A stretch of DNA of 57,426 nucleotides from Burkholderiaceae bacterium (GTDB lineage: Bacteria; Pseudomonadota; Gammaproteobacteria; Burkholderiales; Burkholderiaceae_C). This document shows positions 26,784-36,191 of this stretch, piece after piece. Within the stretch, counting starts at the first letter, position 1; the number at the start of each line of letters is the position of its first letter. A program made the translations under genes and the position numbers. The notes under the pieces were generated by a model. The model saw nothing but the letters and a program-made list of their open reading frames with translations, was not told where the DNA came from and did not search any database. The DNA lies in contig JACSRS010000032.1 of assembly GCA_014879655.1 (NCBI GenBank), positions 1 to 57,426 on the forward strand. The letters run 5' to 3'.

Positions 26784-28205
26784 ATGCGGCCTGCGTTGAC
26801 ACTTTTTCTGGGCCGTTTCGTCTGGATGGCTGTCTGTGCCATCCTGCTGGCCGGATGCGGCGGCACGCCGACGCAGGGCGTGCGCTTCATGACCGACTTT
26901 GCGTCCGGCAGCATCGGCACCGTGACGCAGCAGGACGGCACCGGGCACACCTGGCAACTCGCACTGCGCGACGACAACGGCAACCCGTGGTTGCCCAACA
27001 GCTATCGGTCCTGGTGGCATGTGCGCGCCGAAAACCTGCCGGTCGGCCAGCCGGTTCGGCTGACGTTCAGCCGGCTGGGCTTTCCGTACTACTTCGTGCC
27101 GGTGTATTCCTACGACGGCAGCACCTGGCAGCACTTTGACGAGAAGGACGTGACGCTGGTGCCCGGCTGCGTGGTGGCGGTGCCGGATTCGTGCCGGGTG
27201 GAGATCGTGAAAGCGTTTGACCAACCCACCGCCTGGATCGCCCGCACATTCCCGTACACCACAGCCGATCTGGCGAGCTTTCTGGGCTCGATCGCCGGCC
27301 ACCCGGCGGTTCAGGTGCAGACGCTGGGGGCGTCGCCGGTGTTACGGTTGCCGATCCAGCAGATCACGATCCTCGACCGCACCCAGCTGGCGCCGAAAAA
27401 GACCGTCTGGATTCACGCACGCACCCATGCCGCCGAAACCGGCCCGTCTTTTGTACTGGAGGGGCTGATCCGGACGGTGCTGGCCGACGACGCGCTGGGT
27501 CAGGCGCTGCGCTCGCGCTACATCTTCCGGATCGTGCCGATGCACAACCCGGACGGTGTCGATCTGGGCAACTACCGCACCAATGGCAGCAGTCTGAACC
27601 TGGAAAATCTCTGGCGCTTTACCGCACCGGATGTCTACCTGGATGCCGACGCACCGCTTGAAAACCAGTTGCTCAACCGTTTCGGCATGGTGCCGGCGCT
27701 GCAGGATGCAGCCGCGCCGGTCGTGCTGGCGCTGAACCTGCATGCCTCGAACTCCGACCCCGATACGGCCGCATTTTTCTATCCCCACTTCGGCAGCGAC
27801 CCCGCCCGTTACACGCCGGCGCAGCAGAACCTGTGGAGCCGGCAACTGGCGTTTGTTGAAGCGGTCGCCCGCGCATACGACGGACGCATCGAGCAACCGC
27901 CTGCGGAAGGCGGCGCCGGATTTCTGAACACCCCGTTTCCTGAAACCTGGTGGTGGACGCAGCGGCAGGACGCGGTGAACGCCATCACGCTGGAGACGGT
28001 CTACGGCCGCGCCGGCTTTGACCACTGGGTCACGCAGGCGGATTTGCGGGCGCTGGGCGTCGCCGTGGCGCAGGCCATCGCCGCCATGGATTCGCCGGCC
28101 CACGCAGCCCTGCCGACTCCGCCGTCACCCCTTGCGGTGCCGGCACTGACGCCGGCCTACCGCCTGCCGTTCAAGCCGCAGCTGTACCGGCTGGAGCGGG
28201 AGTGA
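26784..28205 (+). CDS. Exported M14-family carboxypeptidase (cytosolic-carboxypeptidase-like), predicted lipoprotein
   Basis: Zinc carboxypeptidase of 473 aa. The zinc site is H..E in IHARTHAAETGPSFVLEGLI plus His in LALNLHASNSD; the substrate loop is VPMHNPDGVD and the catalytic Glu is in AITLETVYGRAGF. The N-terminal domain (SWWHVRAENLPVGQPVRLTF, FPYTTADLASFL) resembles the beta-rich domain of CCP/AGBL enzymes rather than classical pancreatic types. The N-terminus from ATG 26784 (GGAG nine bases upstream) is hydrophobic and ends in lipobox LLAGC at residue 25, so membrane anchoring in the envelope is predicted. The physiological substrate is unknown. Confidence 0.82.
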   Translation: MRPALTLFLGRFVWMAVCAILLAGCGGTPTQGVRFMTDFASGSIGTVTQQDGTGHTWQLALRDDNGNPWLPNSYRSWWHVRAENLPVGQPVRLTFSRLGFPYYFVPVYSYDGSTWQHFDEKDVTLVPGCVVAVPDSCRVEIVKAFDQPTAWIARTFPYTTADLASFLGSIAGHPAVQVQTLGASPVLRLPIQQITILDRTQLAPKKTVWIHARTHAAETGPSFVLEGLIRTVLADDALGQALRSRYIFRIVPMHNPDGVDLGNYRTNGSSLNLENLWRFTAPDVYLDADAPLENQLLNRFGMVPALQDAAAPVVLALNLHASNSDPDTAAFFYPHFGSDPARYTPAQQNLWSRQLAFVEAVARAYDGRIEQPPAEGGAGFLNTPFPETWWWTQRQDAVNAITLETVYGRAGFDHWVTQADLRALGVAVAQAIAAMDSPAHAALPTPPSPLAVPALTPAYRLPFKPQLYRLERE

Positions 28206-28279
28206 GGTCTGGGGCCCTGGCGGCTGAAGGGCGCACGGCCCTCGTGCAGATGGCGGCGTAGCGGAGGGGAAGGGAAGTG

Positions 28280-29311
28280 TCAGTCGGTGCGGTAGTCGGG
28301 TGCGACCGGGCGGCCGCTGCGGGCTGACAGCAGCAGCGCGTCGATCACCTGTTGCACCGGCAGGGCCGAACGGCCACTGGTGGCCGGTTCGCGCTGCTGC
28401 CGGATGCTGTGCACGAAGTCGGCCAGCACCGCGCGATGGGCGCCATGGTGAAACGCCATCGGGTCGGCGCCCGAGCCGCTACCGTGGCCGGCACTGACGC
28501 CGATGTGCTGCCCGTCGGTCAGCCAGCCCATCAGGTTGCCCTCGGTCAGCGTCATGCTGCCGTGGGTGCCGTTCAGCGTGATGCAGGCCGGGTAGCCGGG
28601 CTGGGCGGCGGTGGTGGCGTCCAGCGTGGCCATCGCGCCGCCTTCAAATCGCAAAATGGCCACAACCGTGTCTTCACATTCCATCCGGTGCGCCGGGCTG
28701 GTCTGCGCGTAGGCACAGACTTCAACCGGCCGTCCGGTGTACTGCAGCAACAGGTCCAGGGTGTGGATGGCCTGCGTCATCAGCACGCCGCCGCCGTCGC
28801 GGGCGAGGGTTCCGCGCCCCGGTTCGTCGTAGTAGCTTTGCGGCCGCCACCAGCGTGCGCTGGCCGATGCGCTGATGAGCTGGCCGATCTGCCCATTGGC
28901 CAGCAGGTTTGACAGTTGCCGGGAGGCGTCGGCCATGCGGTGCTGCAGCATCACGGCCAGCTGCACGCCGCTGGCGGCGCAGATGGCGACCACCTCACGC
29001 GCCCCGGCCGTGGTGATGTCCAGCGGCTTTTCCACCAGCACATGTTTGCCGGCCCGCGCCAGCTGCCTGGCAATGTCCAGATGGGTGTTGGGCGGCGTCA
29101 GCACCAGCGCGGCTTTGACGCCGGCGTCATCCAGCACGTCTTGCAGCCGCGTGCTGCGGCGCGGCTGGGCGGGCAGTTGCAGGCTGGCCAGACGGCCGGC
29201 ATCCCGGGCGACCACCCATTCCCACGTCAGCAATCCCTCGGCTTGCAGATCGGCCAGGCTCTGAAAATGCGGCGCACTGGCCATGCCCGCGCCGATGACG
29301 GCAATGCGCAT
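28280..29311 (-). CDS. Gfo/Idh/MocA-family oxidoreductase
   Basis: NAD(P)-dependent sugar-type dehydrogenase of 343 aa. The N-terminal Rossmann motif is MRIAVIGAGMASAPHFQSL, followed by VLTPPNTHLDIARQLARAGKHVLVEKPLD, which contains the conserved EKP lysine. The C-terminal domain has RDGGGVLMTQAIHTLDLLLQYTG. The ATG at 29311 is preferred; the in-frame extension to 29467 is low-complexity Arg-rich sequence. The substrate cannot be read from the context. Confidence 0.9.
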   Translation of the reverse strand: MRIAVIGAGMASAPHFQSLADLQAEGLLTWEWVVARDAGRLASLQLPAQPRRSTRLQDVLDDAGVKAALVLTPPNTHLDIARQLARAGKHVLVEKPLDITTAGAREVVAICAASGVQLAVMLQHRMADASRQLSNLLANGQIGQLISASASARWWRPQSYYDEPGRGTLARDGGGVLMTQAIHTLDLLLQYTGRPVEVCAYAQTSPAHRMECEDTVVAILRFEGGAMATLDATTAAQPGYPACITLNGTHGSMTLTEGNLMGWLTDGQHIGVSAGHGSGSGADPMAFHHGAHRAVLADFVHSIRQQREPATSGRSALPVQQVIDALLLSARSGRPVAPDYRTD

Positions 29312-29649
29312 CCGCTTACACCGGCGTCCGGCGGGTCCGGCAGCACGGGTCCGCCTGCGGGCAAGCTGTCGCCGGTTCATGCCGCTGGCGCTGCCCGTCG
29401 GCAGCAGCGTCGGGTTTGCCGGTGCAGCGCAGGGCGGGTCGCAGCGGCACGCAGTGGGCGGTCTCAAACGGAGTCATGGGTGGAAGCTGGCGGCGAATAC
29501 ACCGCAATAGAGGCGTTTATCGTACAGCAGCACCTATCGGTGCGGTTGCCCGGATTCTCGAGGGCCGGGGCATCTGCGCCGGATGTAGCCCCGGCGGACG
29601 GGTTTGAACGACAATTTCAGCTGTTCCAACTGACATTGATCGCCCGAGT
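29312..29649. other. Intergenic stretch between the Gfo/Idh/MocA gene and FKBP gene
   Basis: A spacer of 338 bases between divergent genes. I see no convincing gene, RNA or strong promoter; short open frames here have no family character. It should hold the promoters of both neighbours. Confidence 0.6.
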
Positions 29650-30105
29650 ATGAAAAACACATCCCCTGTCATCGCGCCGTTGCTGGCTTTGGCCGCTCTG
29701 ACTTTTGCCAGCTTTCCGTCAATGGCCCAGGACGCGACGTCCAAGGCCGCCGCCAAGGAAGCCGGTGCGGTGGTCACGCCGAGCGGGCTGGTGTACCGCT
29801 CGCTGAAAGACGGCACCGGCGCCGCGCCGGCTGCCAGTGACCGCGTCAAGGTGCATTACCGGGGCACTTTCCCTGATGGCCGCGAGTTCGACAGTTCGTT
29901 CAAGCGCGGCGAACCGATCGAGTTTCCGCTCAGTGGTGTCATTCCCTGCTGGACCGAGGGCGTGCAGCGCATGAAGGTGGGCGGCAAGGCCAAGCTGACC
30001 TGTCCGGCTGCCATCGCTTACGGGGAGCGTGGGGCGGGCGGCGTGATTCCGCCCAACGCAACGCTGGTGTTCGAAGTGGAACTGCTGGGCGTCAACGGCA
30101 AGTAG
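29650..30105 (+). CDS. Periplasmic FKBP-type peptidyl-prolyl cis-trans isomerase
   Basis: Protein of 151 aa with a Sec signal peptide (MKNTSPVIAPLLALAALTFA, cleavage at SMA-QD). One FKBP domain follows: DRVKVHYRGTFPDGREFDSS, then FPLSGVIPCWTEGVQRMKVG, CPAAIAYGERGAGGVIPPN and LVFEVELLGV. It lacks the long N-terminal dimerisation region of FkpA, so it is a compact periplasmic foldase. Confidence 0.92.
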   Translation: MKNTSPVIAPLLALAALTFASFPSMAQDATSKAAAKEAGAVVTPSGLVYRSLKDGTGAAPAASDRVKVHYRGTFPDGREFDSSFKRGEPIEFPLSGVIPCWTEGVQRMKVGGKAKLTCPAAIAYGERGAGGVIPPNATLVFEVELLGVNGK

Positions 30106-30132
30106 GGGGGAGGCGGTCCTGACGCCCGAAAT

Positions 30133-30537
30133 ATGAACAATTTTCGGCTATATCCAGCGTCAACTGGACGTCTGTTGCTATTGATCCGTAAGTGCTTCGG
30201 ATGGCTGGCAGCGCCATGGGTGGCGCTGGCCGCTGCGCCAGCCCACGCCGCTCAAGGTGTGGCGGTGGTCATTCCGTGGCTGGCACTGACGGCGCTGTTG
30301 GCGGGTCTGGCGGCCGGCACTTTCGCAGCCGGCAAGAGGGCGGCACCGGTCTGGCGCGCCGGGTTCCTGATCTTCCTGGGGACCGTGACCGCGGCAGCAA
30401 CGACGTTTGCCGGCTCCATGGAAGCCGCTCCGCTGGCGCTGGTGCTGGCGGCTGCCTCAGGGGTTCTGCCATTTACCGGCGGGTTTTTCGGCACCCGCTG
30501 GGCCGTGACGCGCTGGCGGCAATGGCAAGGGAAGTGA
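30133..30537 (+). CDS. Small membrane protein, hypothetical
   Basis: Predicted 134-aa protein with hydrophobic segments around WLALTALLAGLAAGTFAAG, GFLIFLGTVTAAATTFAGS and APLALVLAAASGVLPFTGG. The apparent N-terminus up to about residue 18 is encoded by repeat copy D, and the ATG sits in the loop of a small hairpin (CCGAAA 30126-30131, TTTCGG 30142-30147) without a Shine-Dalgarno. A later non-ATG start is possible, and a cleavable signal ending AHA-A would fit. Function unknown; existence moderately likely from composition and codon pattern. Confidence 0.5.
   Translation: MNNFRLYPASTGRLLLLIRKCFGWLAAPWVALAAAPAHAAQGVAVVIPWLALTALLAGLAAGTFAAGKRAAPVWRAGFLIFLGTVTAAATTFAGSMEAAPLALVLAAASGVLPFTGGFFGTRWAVTRWRQWQGK
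30153..30187 (-). repeat. Interspersed short repeat, copy D, at the start of a coding region
   Basis: The minus strand reads GGATCAATAGCAACAG then TTGACGCTGGAT, matching the shared repeat with a diverged centre. It overlaps the first codons of the small membrane-protein gene. Confidence 0.75.
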
Positions 30538-30569
30538 CTGGACTGAAAGATTGGAATGAACGGCAGCAC

Positions 30570-31205
30570 TCAGGCCGCCGCCTCCAGCCCGTTGCGAAAG
30601 TGCGCCAGCATCTGTTTGCGCGTCAGTTCCGCATCGCGCGCTTTCAGGCCGTTCATCACTGCCCGGTGCTCGGCGAGCGATTCGGCAATGCGGCCGGACT
30701 TTAGCAGGCTGTTGTGGCGGTTGAGTTTCATGACCTTGCGAAGATCGGCCACCATCTGGATGCGCCAGCGGTTGTCGGCGATCTCCAGCAGCCGCATGTG
30801 AAAACGCTCGTTCAGTTCAAAAAAGCGGTCGGCGTTGCCGGTGGCTTTCTCGAGGTCGGCGTGCAACTGCTCAAGCTCCGCCAGTTCCGCGGCGCTGGCG
30901 CGTTGCGCAGACTCGCTGGCCGCGTCGGCTTCAAGCAGTCCCAGCAGGTGGTAGACGTCCGAGAGGTCTTTTTCGGAAACTTCGGTCACGTAAGCGCCGC
31001 GCCGCACTTTCATTGTCACCAGCCCCTCGGCGGCGAGTACCTTCAAGGCCTCGCGCAGCGGTGTGCGGCTGATGCCGTACTCCTCGGCGAGTTTCATCTC
31101 GTCGATCCAGCTGCCCGGCGCCAGTTCGCGCTTGAAGATGCGCTGCCGCAGCAATTCGGCAACTTCTTCATAGAGGGCGCGCGGGGCGAGGGAAAGGGCA
31201 GACAT
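30570..31205 (-). CDS. GntR-family transcriptional regulator with FCD domain
   Basis: DNA-binding regulator of 211 aa. The N-terminal winged helix has [20 protein letters not shown] and [22 protein letters not shown]; the FCD ligand domain follows, with [32 protein letters not shown] and [13 protein letters not shown] (metal/ligand histidines). The start at ATG 31205 gives the standard FadR-type beginning. It is divergent from the methylmalonyl-CoA mutase operon and most probably controls it, sensing an organic acid; the ligand is inferred only from context. Confidence 0.9.
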   Translation of the reverse strand: MSALSLAPRALYEEVAELLRQRIFKRELAPGSWIDEMKLAEEYGISRTPLREALKVLAAEGLVTMKVRRGAYVTEVSEKDLSDVYHLLGLLEADAASESAQRASAAELAELEQLHADLEKATGNADRFFELNERFHMRLLEIADNRWRIQMVADLRKVMKLNRHNSLLKSGRIAESLAEHRAVMNGLKARDAELTRKQMLAHFRNGLEAAA

Positions 31206-31246
31206 GGGCAGGTATGTTTCAGCCGAATTGTAAGGCAAAAACAATA

Positions 31247-31278
31247 TTTTGCATCAATAATTATGAATGATGTAAAAT
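31247..31278 (+). promoter_or_regulatory. Promoter of the mcm operon overlapped by an inverted repeat (candidate GntR operator)
   Basis: TTTTGCATCA (31247-31256) and TGATGTAAAA (31268-31277) form an inverted repeat with one mismatch and an 11-base centre. Within it TTGCAT (31249-31254) and TAAAAT (31273-31278) are 18 bases apart, a good -35/-10 pair reading towards mcm. A bound regulator would block the promoter. Confidence 0.6.
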
Positions 31279-31358
31279 CCAGCGCACTCGCAACCGACCG
31301 GAACAGCGGCCGTTTGAACCTCGCTGCCACCGCCCGAACCTTGACAGGAAGCCCAGCC

Positions 31359-33518
31359 ATGGACCCCAGATCACCCGAATTTTCGCCTGCCACCCTTGAA
31401 GACTGGATGCGCGCAGCAGCCAAATCGGCGCCCGGTGGTAGCGTCGACGCATTGAATTGGGTGACCCCTGACGGCATCACGGTCAAACCGCTCTACACCG
31501 CGGCCGATATCGCCGACCTGCCGCATGCCAACACGTTGCCGGGGTTCGAGCCCTTTCTGCGTGGTCCGCAGGCCACGATGTACGCCGTGCGGCCCTGGAC
31601 CATTCGCCAGTACGCCGGGTTCTCGACGGCAGAAGAATCCAACGCGTTTTACCGCAAGGCGCTCGCCGCCGGCGGTCAGGGCGTCAGCGTGGCCTTTGAT
31701 CTGGCCACCCATCGCGGCTACGACAGCGATCATCCGCGCGTGACCGGTGACGTCGGCAAGGCCGGCGTGGCAATCGACTCGGTCGAGGACATGAAGATCC
31801 TGTTCAACGGCATCCCGCTTGACAAGGTCAGCGTGTCAATGACGATGAACGGGGCGGTGCTGCCGGTGCTGGCGGGCTACGTGGTGGCGGCCGAGGAGCA
31901 GGGCGTGCGGCAGGAGCAACTGAGCGGGACGATCCAGAACGACATCCTCAAGGAGTTCATGGTTCGCAACACCTATATCTACCCGCCGCAGCCGAGCATG
32001 CGCATCATCGGCGACATCATCGAATACACGGCCAGGAACATGCCGAAGTTCAACTCGATCAGCATTTCCGGCTACCACATGCAGGAAGCCGGCGCGAATC
32101 AGGCGCTGGAACTCGCGTTCACGCTGGCCGACGGCAAGGAATATGTGAAGACGGCTATCGCCAAGGGCATGGACGTGGATGACTTTGCCGGTCGCCTGTC
32201 GTTCTTCTGGGCCATTGGCATGAACTTCTATCTGGAGATTGCCAAGATGCGCGCCGCGCGCCTGTTGTGGTGCCGGATCATGAAGGGGTTCAACGCGAAG
32301 AAACCCAAGAGCCTGATGCTGCGCACGCACTGCCAGACGTCCGGCTGGAGCCTGACGGAGCAGGACCCCTACAACAACGTGGTGCGCACCACCATCGAAG
32401 CGATGGCGGCGGTGTTCGGCGGCACGCAGTCGCTGCACACCAATGCGCTGGACGAGGCCATCGCACTGCCTTCCGAGTTCTCGTCACGCATCGCCCGCAA
32501 CACGCAGCTGATCATCCAGGAAGAGACCCACATCACCAATGTGGTCGATCCGTGGGCCGGCAGCTACATGATGGAAAAGCTGACGCAGGACATGGCCGAC
32601 GCCGCCTGGGCCATCATTGAAGAGGTTGACGCCATGGGCGGCATGACCCGGGCCGTCGACAGCGGCTGGGCCAAGCTCAAGATCGAGGCCGCTGCGGCCG
32701 AAAAGCAGGCGCGCATCGACAGTGGCCGTGACGTGATCGTCGGCATCAACAAATACCGACTCGACAGCGAAGACGCCATCGAGACGCTGGAAGTGGACAA
32801 CGTGCGCGTGCGCGACGGCCAGATCGCCCGCCTGCAGACCATTCGCGCCAGCCGCGACGCGGTCAAGGTGCAATCTGCCCTGGATGCGCTGACCGCCGCC
32901 GCCGAAAAAGGTGATGGCAACCTGCTGGATCTGTCGATTCAGGCCATCCGGCTGCGCGCCACCGTTGGCGAAGTCAGCGATGCGCTTGAAAAGGTCTTTG
33001 GGCGCCACCGCGCCGATACACAAAAGGTGACCGGTGTGTACGCTGCTGCCTACGATTCCGCCGAGGGCTGGGATGCCCTGAAGAAAGAAATTGAAGCATT
33101 CGCCCAGGCCCAGGGGCGCCGCCCGCGGGTCATGATCAGCAAGCTCGGGCAGGACGGGCATGATCGCGGCGCCAAGGTGGTCGCCACCGCGTTTGCCGAC
33201 CTCGGTTTCGACGTGGACATGGGGCCGCTGTTCCAGACCCCGGAAGAATGCGCCCGCCAGGCAATCGAAAACGACGTGCACGCGGTGGGTGTGTCAACCC
33301 TCGCGGCAGGGCACAAGACGCTGGTGCCGGCCATCATTGCCGAACTGAAGAAGCAGGGCGCCGACGACATCGTCGTCTTCGTCGGTGGCGTCATCCCGCG
33401 CCAGGACTACGACTTCCTGTATCAGGCTGGCGTCAAAGGCATCTACGGCCCCGGCACACCGGTGCCGGCCAGCGCCAAAGACGTGCTGGAGCAGATCAAG
33501 AAAGCGCTGCAGGCCTGA
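31359..33518 (+). CDS. mcm: Methylmalonyl-CoA mutase
   Basis: Adenosylcobalamin enzyme converting (R)-methylmalonyl-CoA to succinyl-CoA, 719 aa as a single-chain form. The N-terminal part shows [20 protein letters not shown]-like mutase sequence, [20 protein letters not shown] and [19 protein letters not shown]. The C-terminal B12 domain has the base-off motif [15 protein letters not shown] and [11 protein letters not shown]. The start ATG 31359 has ACAGGAAG upstream; the longer open frame is not family-like. It is first in the operon mcm-meaB-pccB-pccA-VOC. Confidence 0.97.
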   Translation: MDPRSPEFSPATLEDWMRAAAKSAPGGSVDALNWVTPDGITVKPLYTAADIADLPHANTLPGFEPFLRGPQATMYAVRPWTIRQYAGFSTAEESNAFYRKALAAGGQGVSVAFDLATHRGYDSDHPRVTGDVGKAGVAIDSVEDMKILFNGIPLDKVSVSMTMNGAVLPVLAGYVVAAEEQGVRQEQLSGTIQNDILKEFMVRNTYIYPPQPSMRIIGDIIEYTARNMPKFNSISISGYHMQEAGANQALELAFTLADGKEYVKTAIAKGMDVDDFAGRLSFFWAIGMNFYLEIAKMRAARLLWCRIMKGFNAKKPKSLMLRTHCQTSGWSLTEQDPYNNVVRTTIEAMAAVFGGTQSLHTNALDEAIALPSEFSSRIARNTQLIIQEETHITNVVDPWAGSYMMEKLTQDMADAAWAIIEEVDAMGGMTRAVDSGWAKLKIEAAAAEKQARIDSGRDVIVGINKYRLDSEDAIETLEVDNVRVRDGQIARLQTIRASRDAVKVQSALDALTAAAEKGDGNLLDLSIQAIRLRATVGEVSDALEKVFGRHRADTQKVTGVYAAAYDSAEGWDALKKEIEAFAQAQGRRPRVMISKLGQDGHDRGAKVVATAFADLGFDVDMGPLFQTPEECARQAIENDVHAVGVSTLAAGHKTLVPAIIAELKKQGADDIVVFVGGVIPRQDYDFLYQAGVKGIYGPGTPVPASAKDVLEQIKKALQA

Positions 33519-33541
33519 GCGCAACAGCTGACAGGCAATCC

Positions 33542-34591
33542 GTGATCACTTCAAGCGATCTGCAAGAAGACATTGTCCGCGGCGGGCCTGCTCGGCAGCG
33601 CCGCTCGGTCGCCAAGGCCATCACGCTGCTGGAGTCGACCCGCCCGGAGCACCGCGAGCAGGCCGAGGCGCTGCTCACGGCGCTGTTGCCGCGAACCGGG
33701 CGCTCGTTGCGTCTGGGCATCAGCGGCGTGCCGGGCGTGGGCAAGTCCACCTTCATCGAGGCGCTGGGCCTGTACCTGATCGGAAAAGGGCACCGCGTGG
33801 CGGTGCTGGCGGTTGATCCGTCATCCACCGTTTCAGGCGGCTCCATCCTCGGTGACAAGACCCGCATGGAGCGGCTGTCGGTGCACGAGCAAGCCTACAT
33901 CCGGCCCAGTCCGACCAGCGGTTCGCTCGGCGGCGTGGCCGCGCGCACGCGCGAGGCCATCCTGGTCTGTGAGGCGGCCGGCTACGACATCGTGATCGTC
34001 GAGACGGTCGGGGTCGGGCAGAGCGAAACGGCGGTTGCCGGCATGACCGACATGTTCGTGCTGCTGCTGCTGCCCAACGCCGGCGACGACCTGCAGGCCA
34101 TCAAGAAGGGCGTGATGGAACTGGCCGACCTGGTGGTCATCAACAAGGCCGACGTCGACCCGCTGGCAGCTCAGCGCGCCCAGTTGCAGATCACGTCGGC
34201 CATGCAGTTGCTCGGCCTGTTCGAGCCGCATGACGAGGGCAGCTGGCGGCCCCAGGCGCTGCAGCTGAGCGCGCTCAATGGCACGGGCCTGGATGAATTC
34301 TGGGCCGCCGTGAGCCGTTTCGAAGAACTGCAGCGGGCCAGCGGACGCAAGGACAAGCGCCGCCAGCAGCAGGCGCTGGTCTGGATGTGGGAGCGGATCG
34401 ACGCCGGCCTGAAACAGGCCTTTCACAGCGATCCGCGGGTTGGCGAACGACTCAGGGAGCTCGAGCAGCAGGTGCGAGGCGGCCAGTTGCCAGCCTCGGC
34501 GGCCGCGCGCACGCTGCTCGCCATTCATGAAGCGCCGCAGCAGGCCGCCATGGCTGCGGCAAACGGAAACGCATTTTCTCAAGAGGACTGA
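33542..34591 (+). CDS. meaB: Methylmalonyl-CoA mutase-associated GTPase MeaB
   Basis: G3E-type P-loop GTPase of 349 aa that protects and reloads methylmalonyl-CoA mutase with cobalamin (older annotation ArgK/LAO transport ATPase). It shows Walker [20 protein letters not shown], switch [13 protein letters not shown], Walker B-like [14 protein letters not shown], and base-recognition [12 protein letters not shown] 33542 is the start that fits the family N-terminus and the 23-base gap after mcm. pccB follows 2 bases after the stop. Confidence 0.95.
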   Translation: MITSSDLQEDIVRGGPARQRRSVAKAITLLESTRPEHREQAEALLTALLPRTGRSLRLGISGVPGVGKSTFIEALGLYLIGKGHRVAVLAVDPSSTVSGGSILGDKTRMERLSVHEQAYIRPSPTSGSLGGVAARTREAILVCEAAGYDIVIVETVGVGQSETAVAGMTDMFVLLLLPNAGDDLQAIKKGVMELADLVVINKADVDPLAAQRAQLQITSAMQLLGLFEPHDEGSWRPQALQLSALNGTGLDEFWAAVSRFEELQRASGRKDKRRQQQALVWMWERIDAGLKQAFHSDPRVGERLRELEQQVRGGQLPASAAARTLLAIHEAPQQAAMAAANGNAFSQED

Positions 34592-34593
34592 CC

Positions 34594-36126
34594 ATGCACG
34601 ACATCCTGGAACAATTGGAAAAAAAGCGCGCTGCGGCGCGGCTGGGCGGCGGGCAAAAGCGCATTGATGCCCAGCATGCCAAGGGCAAGCTCACAGCCCG
34701 TGAGCGCCTGGAGGTGCTGCTGGACGAGGGCACTTTCGAAGAATGGGACATGTTTGTCGAGCACCGCTGTTCGGATTTCGGCATGCAGGACAACAAGATT
34801 CCCGGCGACGGTGTCGTCACCGGCTACGGCATGATCAATGGCCGTCTGGTGTTCGTCTTCAGCCAGGACTTCACCGTTTTCGGCGGTGCCCTGTCGGAGG
34901 CCCATGCCGAAAAGATCTGCAAGATCATGGATCAGGCGATGAAGGTCGGCGCGCCGGTGATCGGCCTGAACGACTCGGGCGGCGCCCGCATCCAGGAAGG
35001 TGTTGCTTCACTGGGTGGCTACGCCGACGTCTTCCAGCGCAACGTGATGGCCAGCGGGGTGATCCCGCAGATCAGCATGATCATGGGCCCGTCAGCCGGA
35101 GGTGCCGTGTATTCGCCCGCGATGACCGACTTCATCTTCATGGTGAAAGACAGCTCCTACATGTTCGTGACTGGCCCGGAAGTGGTGAAGACTGTGACGC
35201 ACGAGGAGGTCACGGCCGAGGAACTGGGTGGCGCGGTCACCCACACCACGCGCAGCGGGGTCGCCGATCTGGCTTTTGAAAACGACGTTGAGGCGTTGCT
35301 GATGCTGCGCCGCCTCTATAACTATCTGCCCCTGAACAACCGGGAAAAGGCACCGTTCCGCAAGAGCGGTGACCCGATCGACCGCATGGAGCGGAGCCTG
35401 GACACACTGGTGCCCGACAACCCCAACAAGCCCTACGACATGAAGGAGCTGATCATCAAGTCGGTGGATGACGGGGACTTCTTCGAATTGCAGCCCGAAT
35501 ACGCCAAGAACATCCTGATCGGCTTTGCCCGCATGGACGGCCAGACCATCGGCATCGTGGCCAATCAGCCGCTGGTGCTCGCCGGCTGCCTGGACATCAA
35601 GAGTTCCATCAAGGCCGCGCGCTTCGTGCGTTTCTGCGACGCCTTCAACATCCCGGTGGTGACCTTTGTCGACGTACCCGGCTTCATGCCCGGCACCAGC
35701 CAGGAGTACGGCGGCATCATCAAGCATGGCGCCAAGCTGCTCTATGCCTACGCCGAATGCACGGTGCCCAAGATCACCGTGATCACGCGCAAGGCCTACG
35801 GCGGAGCCTATGACGTGATGGCTTCCAAGCATCTGCGGGGCGACGTGAACTTTGCCTGGCCCAATGCCGAAATCGCGGTGATGGGCGCCAAGGGCGCTGT
35901 TGAAATCATCTTTCGCGAAGACAAGGGCGATCCGGCCAAGCTGGCTGCCAAAGAGGCCGAGTACAAGGCCCGCTTTGCCAATCCGTTCGTGGCTGGCGCT
36001 CGCGGCTTCATTGATGACGTGATCCTGCCGCACGAAACCCGCAAGCGCATCTGCCGCTCGCTGGTCATGCTCAAGGACAAGAAGATCGAAAACCCGTGGC
36101 GCAAGCACGGCAACATCCCCTTGTGA
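34594..36126 (+). CDS. pccB: Propionyl-CoA carboxylase, carboxyltransferase (beta) subunit
   Basis: Transfers carboxyl from biotin to propionyl-CoA, giving methylmalonyl-CoA; 510 aa, full length. Acyl-CoA-binding segments are visible: [38 protein letters not shown], and in the C-terminal crotonase half [19 protein letters not shown] and [17 protein letters not shown]. It is placed between meaB and pccA in a propionyl-CoA to succinyl-CoA operon, which supports propionyl-CoA rather than acetyl-CoA as substrate. Confidence 0.94.
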   Translation: MHDILEQLEKKRAAARLGGGQKRIDAQHAKGKLTARERLEVLLDEGTFEEWDMFVEHRCSDFGMQDNKIPGDGVVTGYGMINGRLVFVFSQDFTVFGGALSEAHAEKICKIMDQAMKVGAPVIGLNDSGGARIQEGVASLGGYADVFQRNVMASGVIPQISMIMGPSAGGAVYSPAMTDFIFMVKDSSYMFVTGPEVVKTVTHEEVTAEELGGAVTHTTRSGVADLAFENDVEALLMLRRLYNYLPLNNREKAPFRKSGDPIDRMERSLDTLVPDNPNKPYDMKELIIKSVDDGDFFELQPEYAKNILIGFARMDGQTIGIVANQPLVLAGCLDIKSSIKAARFVRFCDAFNIPVVTFVDVPGFMPGTSQEYGGIIKHGAKLLYAYAECTVPKITVITRKAYGGAYDVMASKHLRGDVNFAWPNAEIAVMGAKGAVEIIFREDKGDPAKLAAKEAEYKARFANPFVAGARGFIDDVILPHETRKRICRSLVMLKDKKIENPWRKHGNIPL

Positions 36127-36191
36127 GATTTTGCGGGACAGTGGTTTCAGTGGGCCAGCCCTGTCCTCAACACTTTTCGGAGAACGAGAAC

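Noticed and set aside
29416-29653. Possible small genes in the Gfo/Idh/MocA-FKBP spacer
   Set aside because: Several overlapping open frames on both strands, none with a ribosome binding site, hydrophobic pattern or family motif.
30714-31358. Upstream extension of the methylmalonyl-CoA mutase frame
   Set aside because: The open frame continues 215 codons upstream, but that part is the antisense of the GntR gene and the promoter; the conserved protein begins at 31359 with a good ribosome binding site.
33248-33541. Upstream extension of the meaB frame inside mcm
   Set aside because: Out-of-frame shadow of the mcm C-terminus; family start fits GTG 33542.
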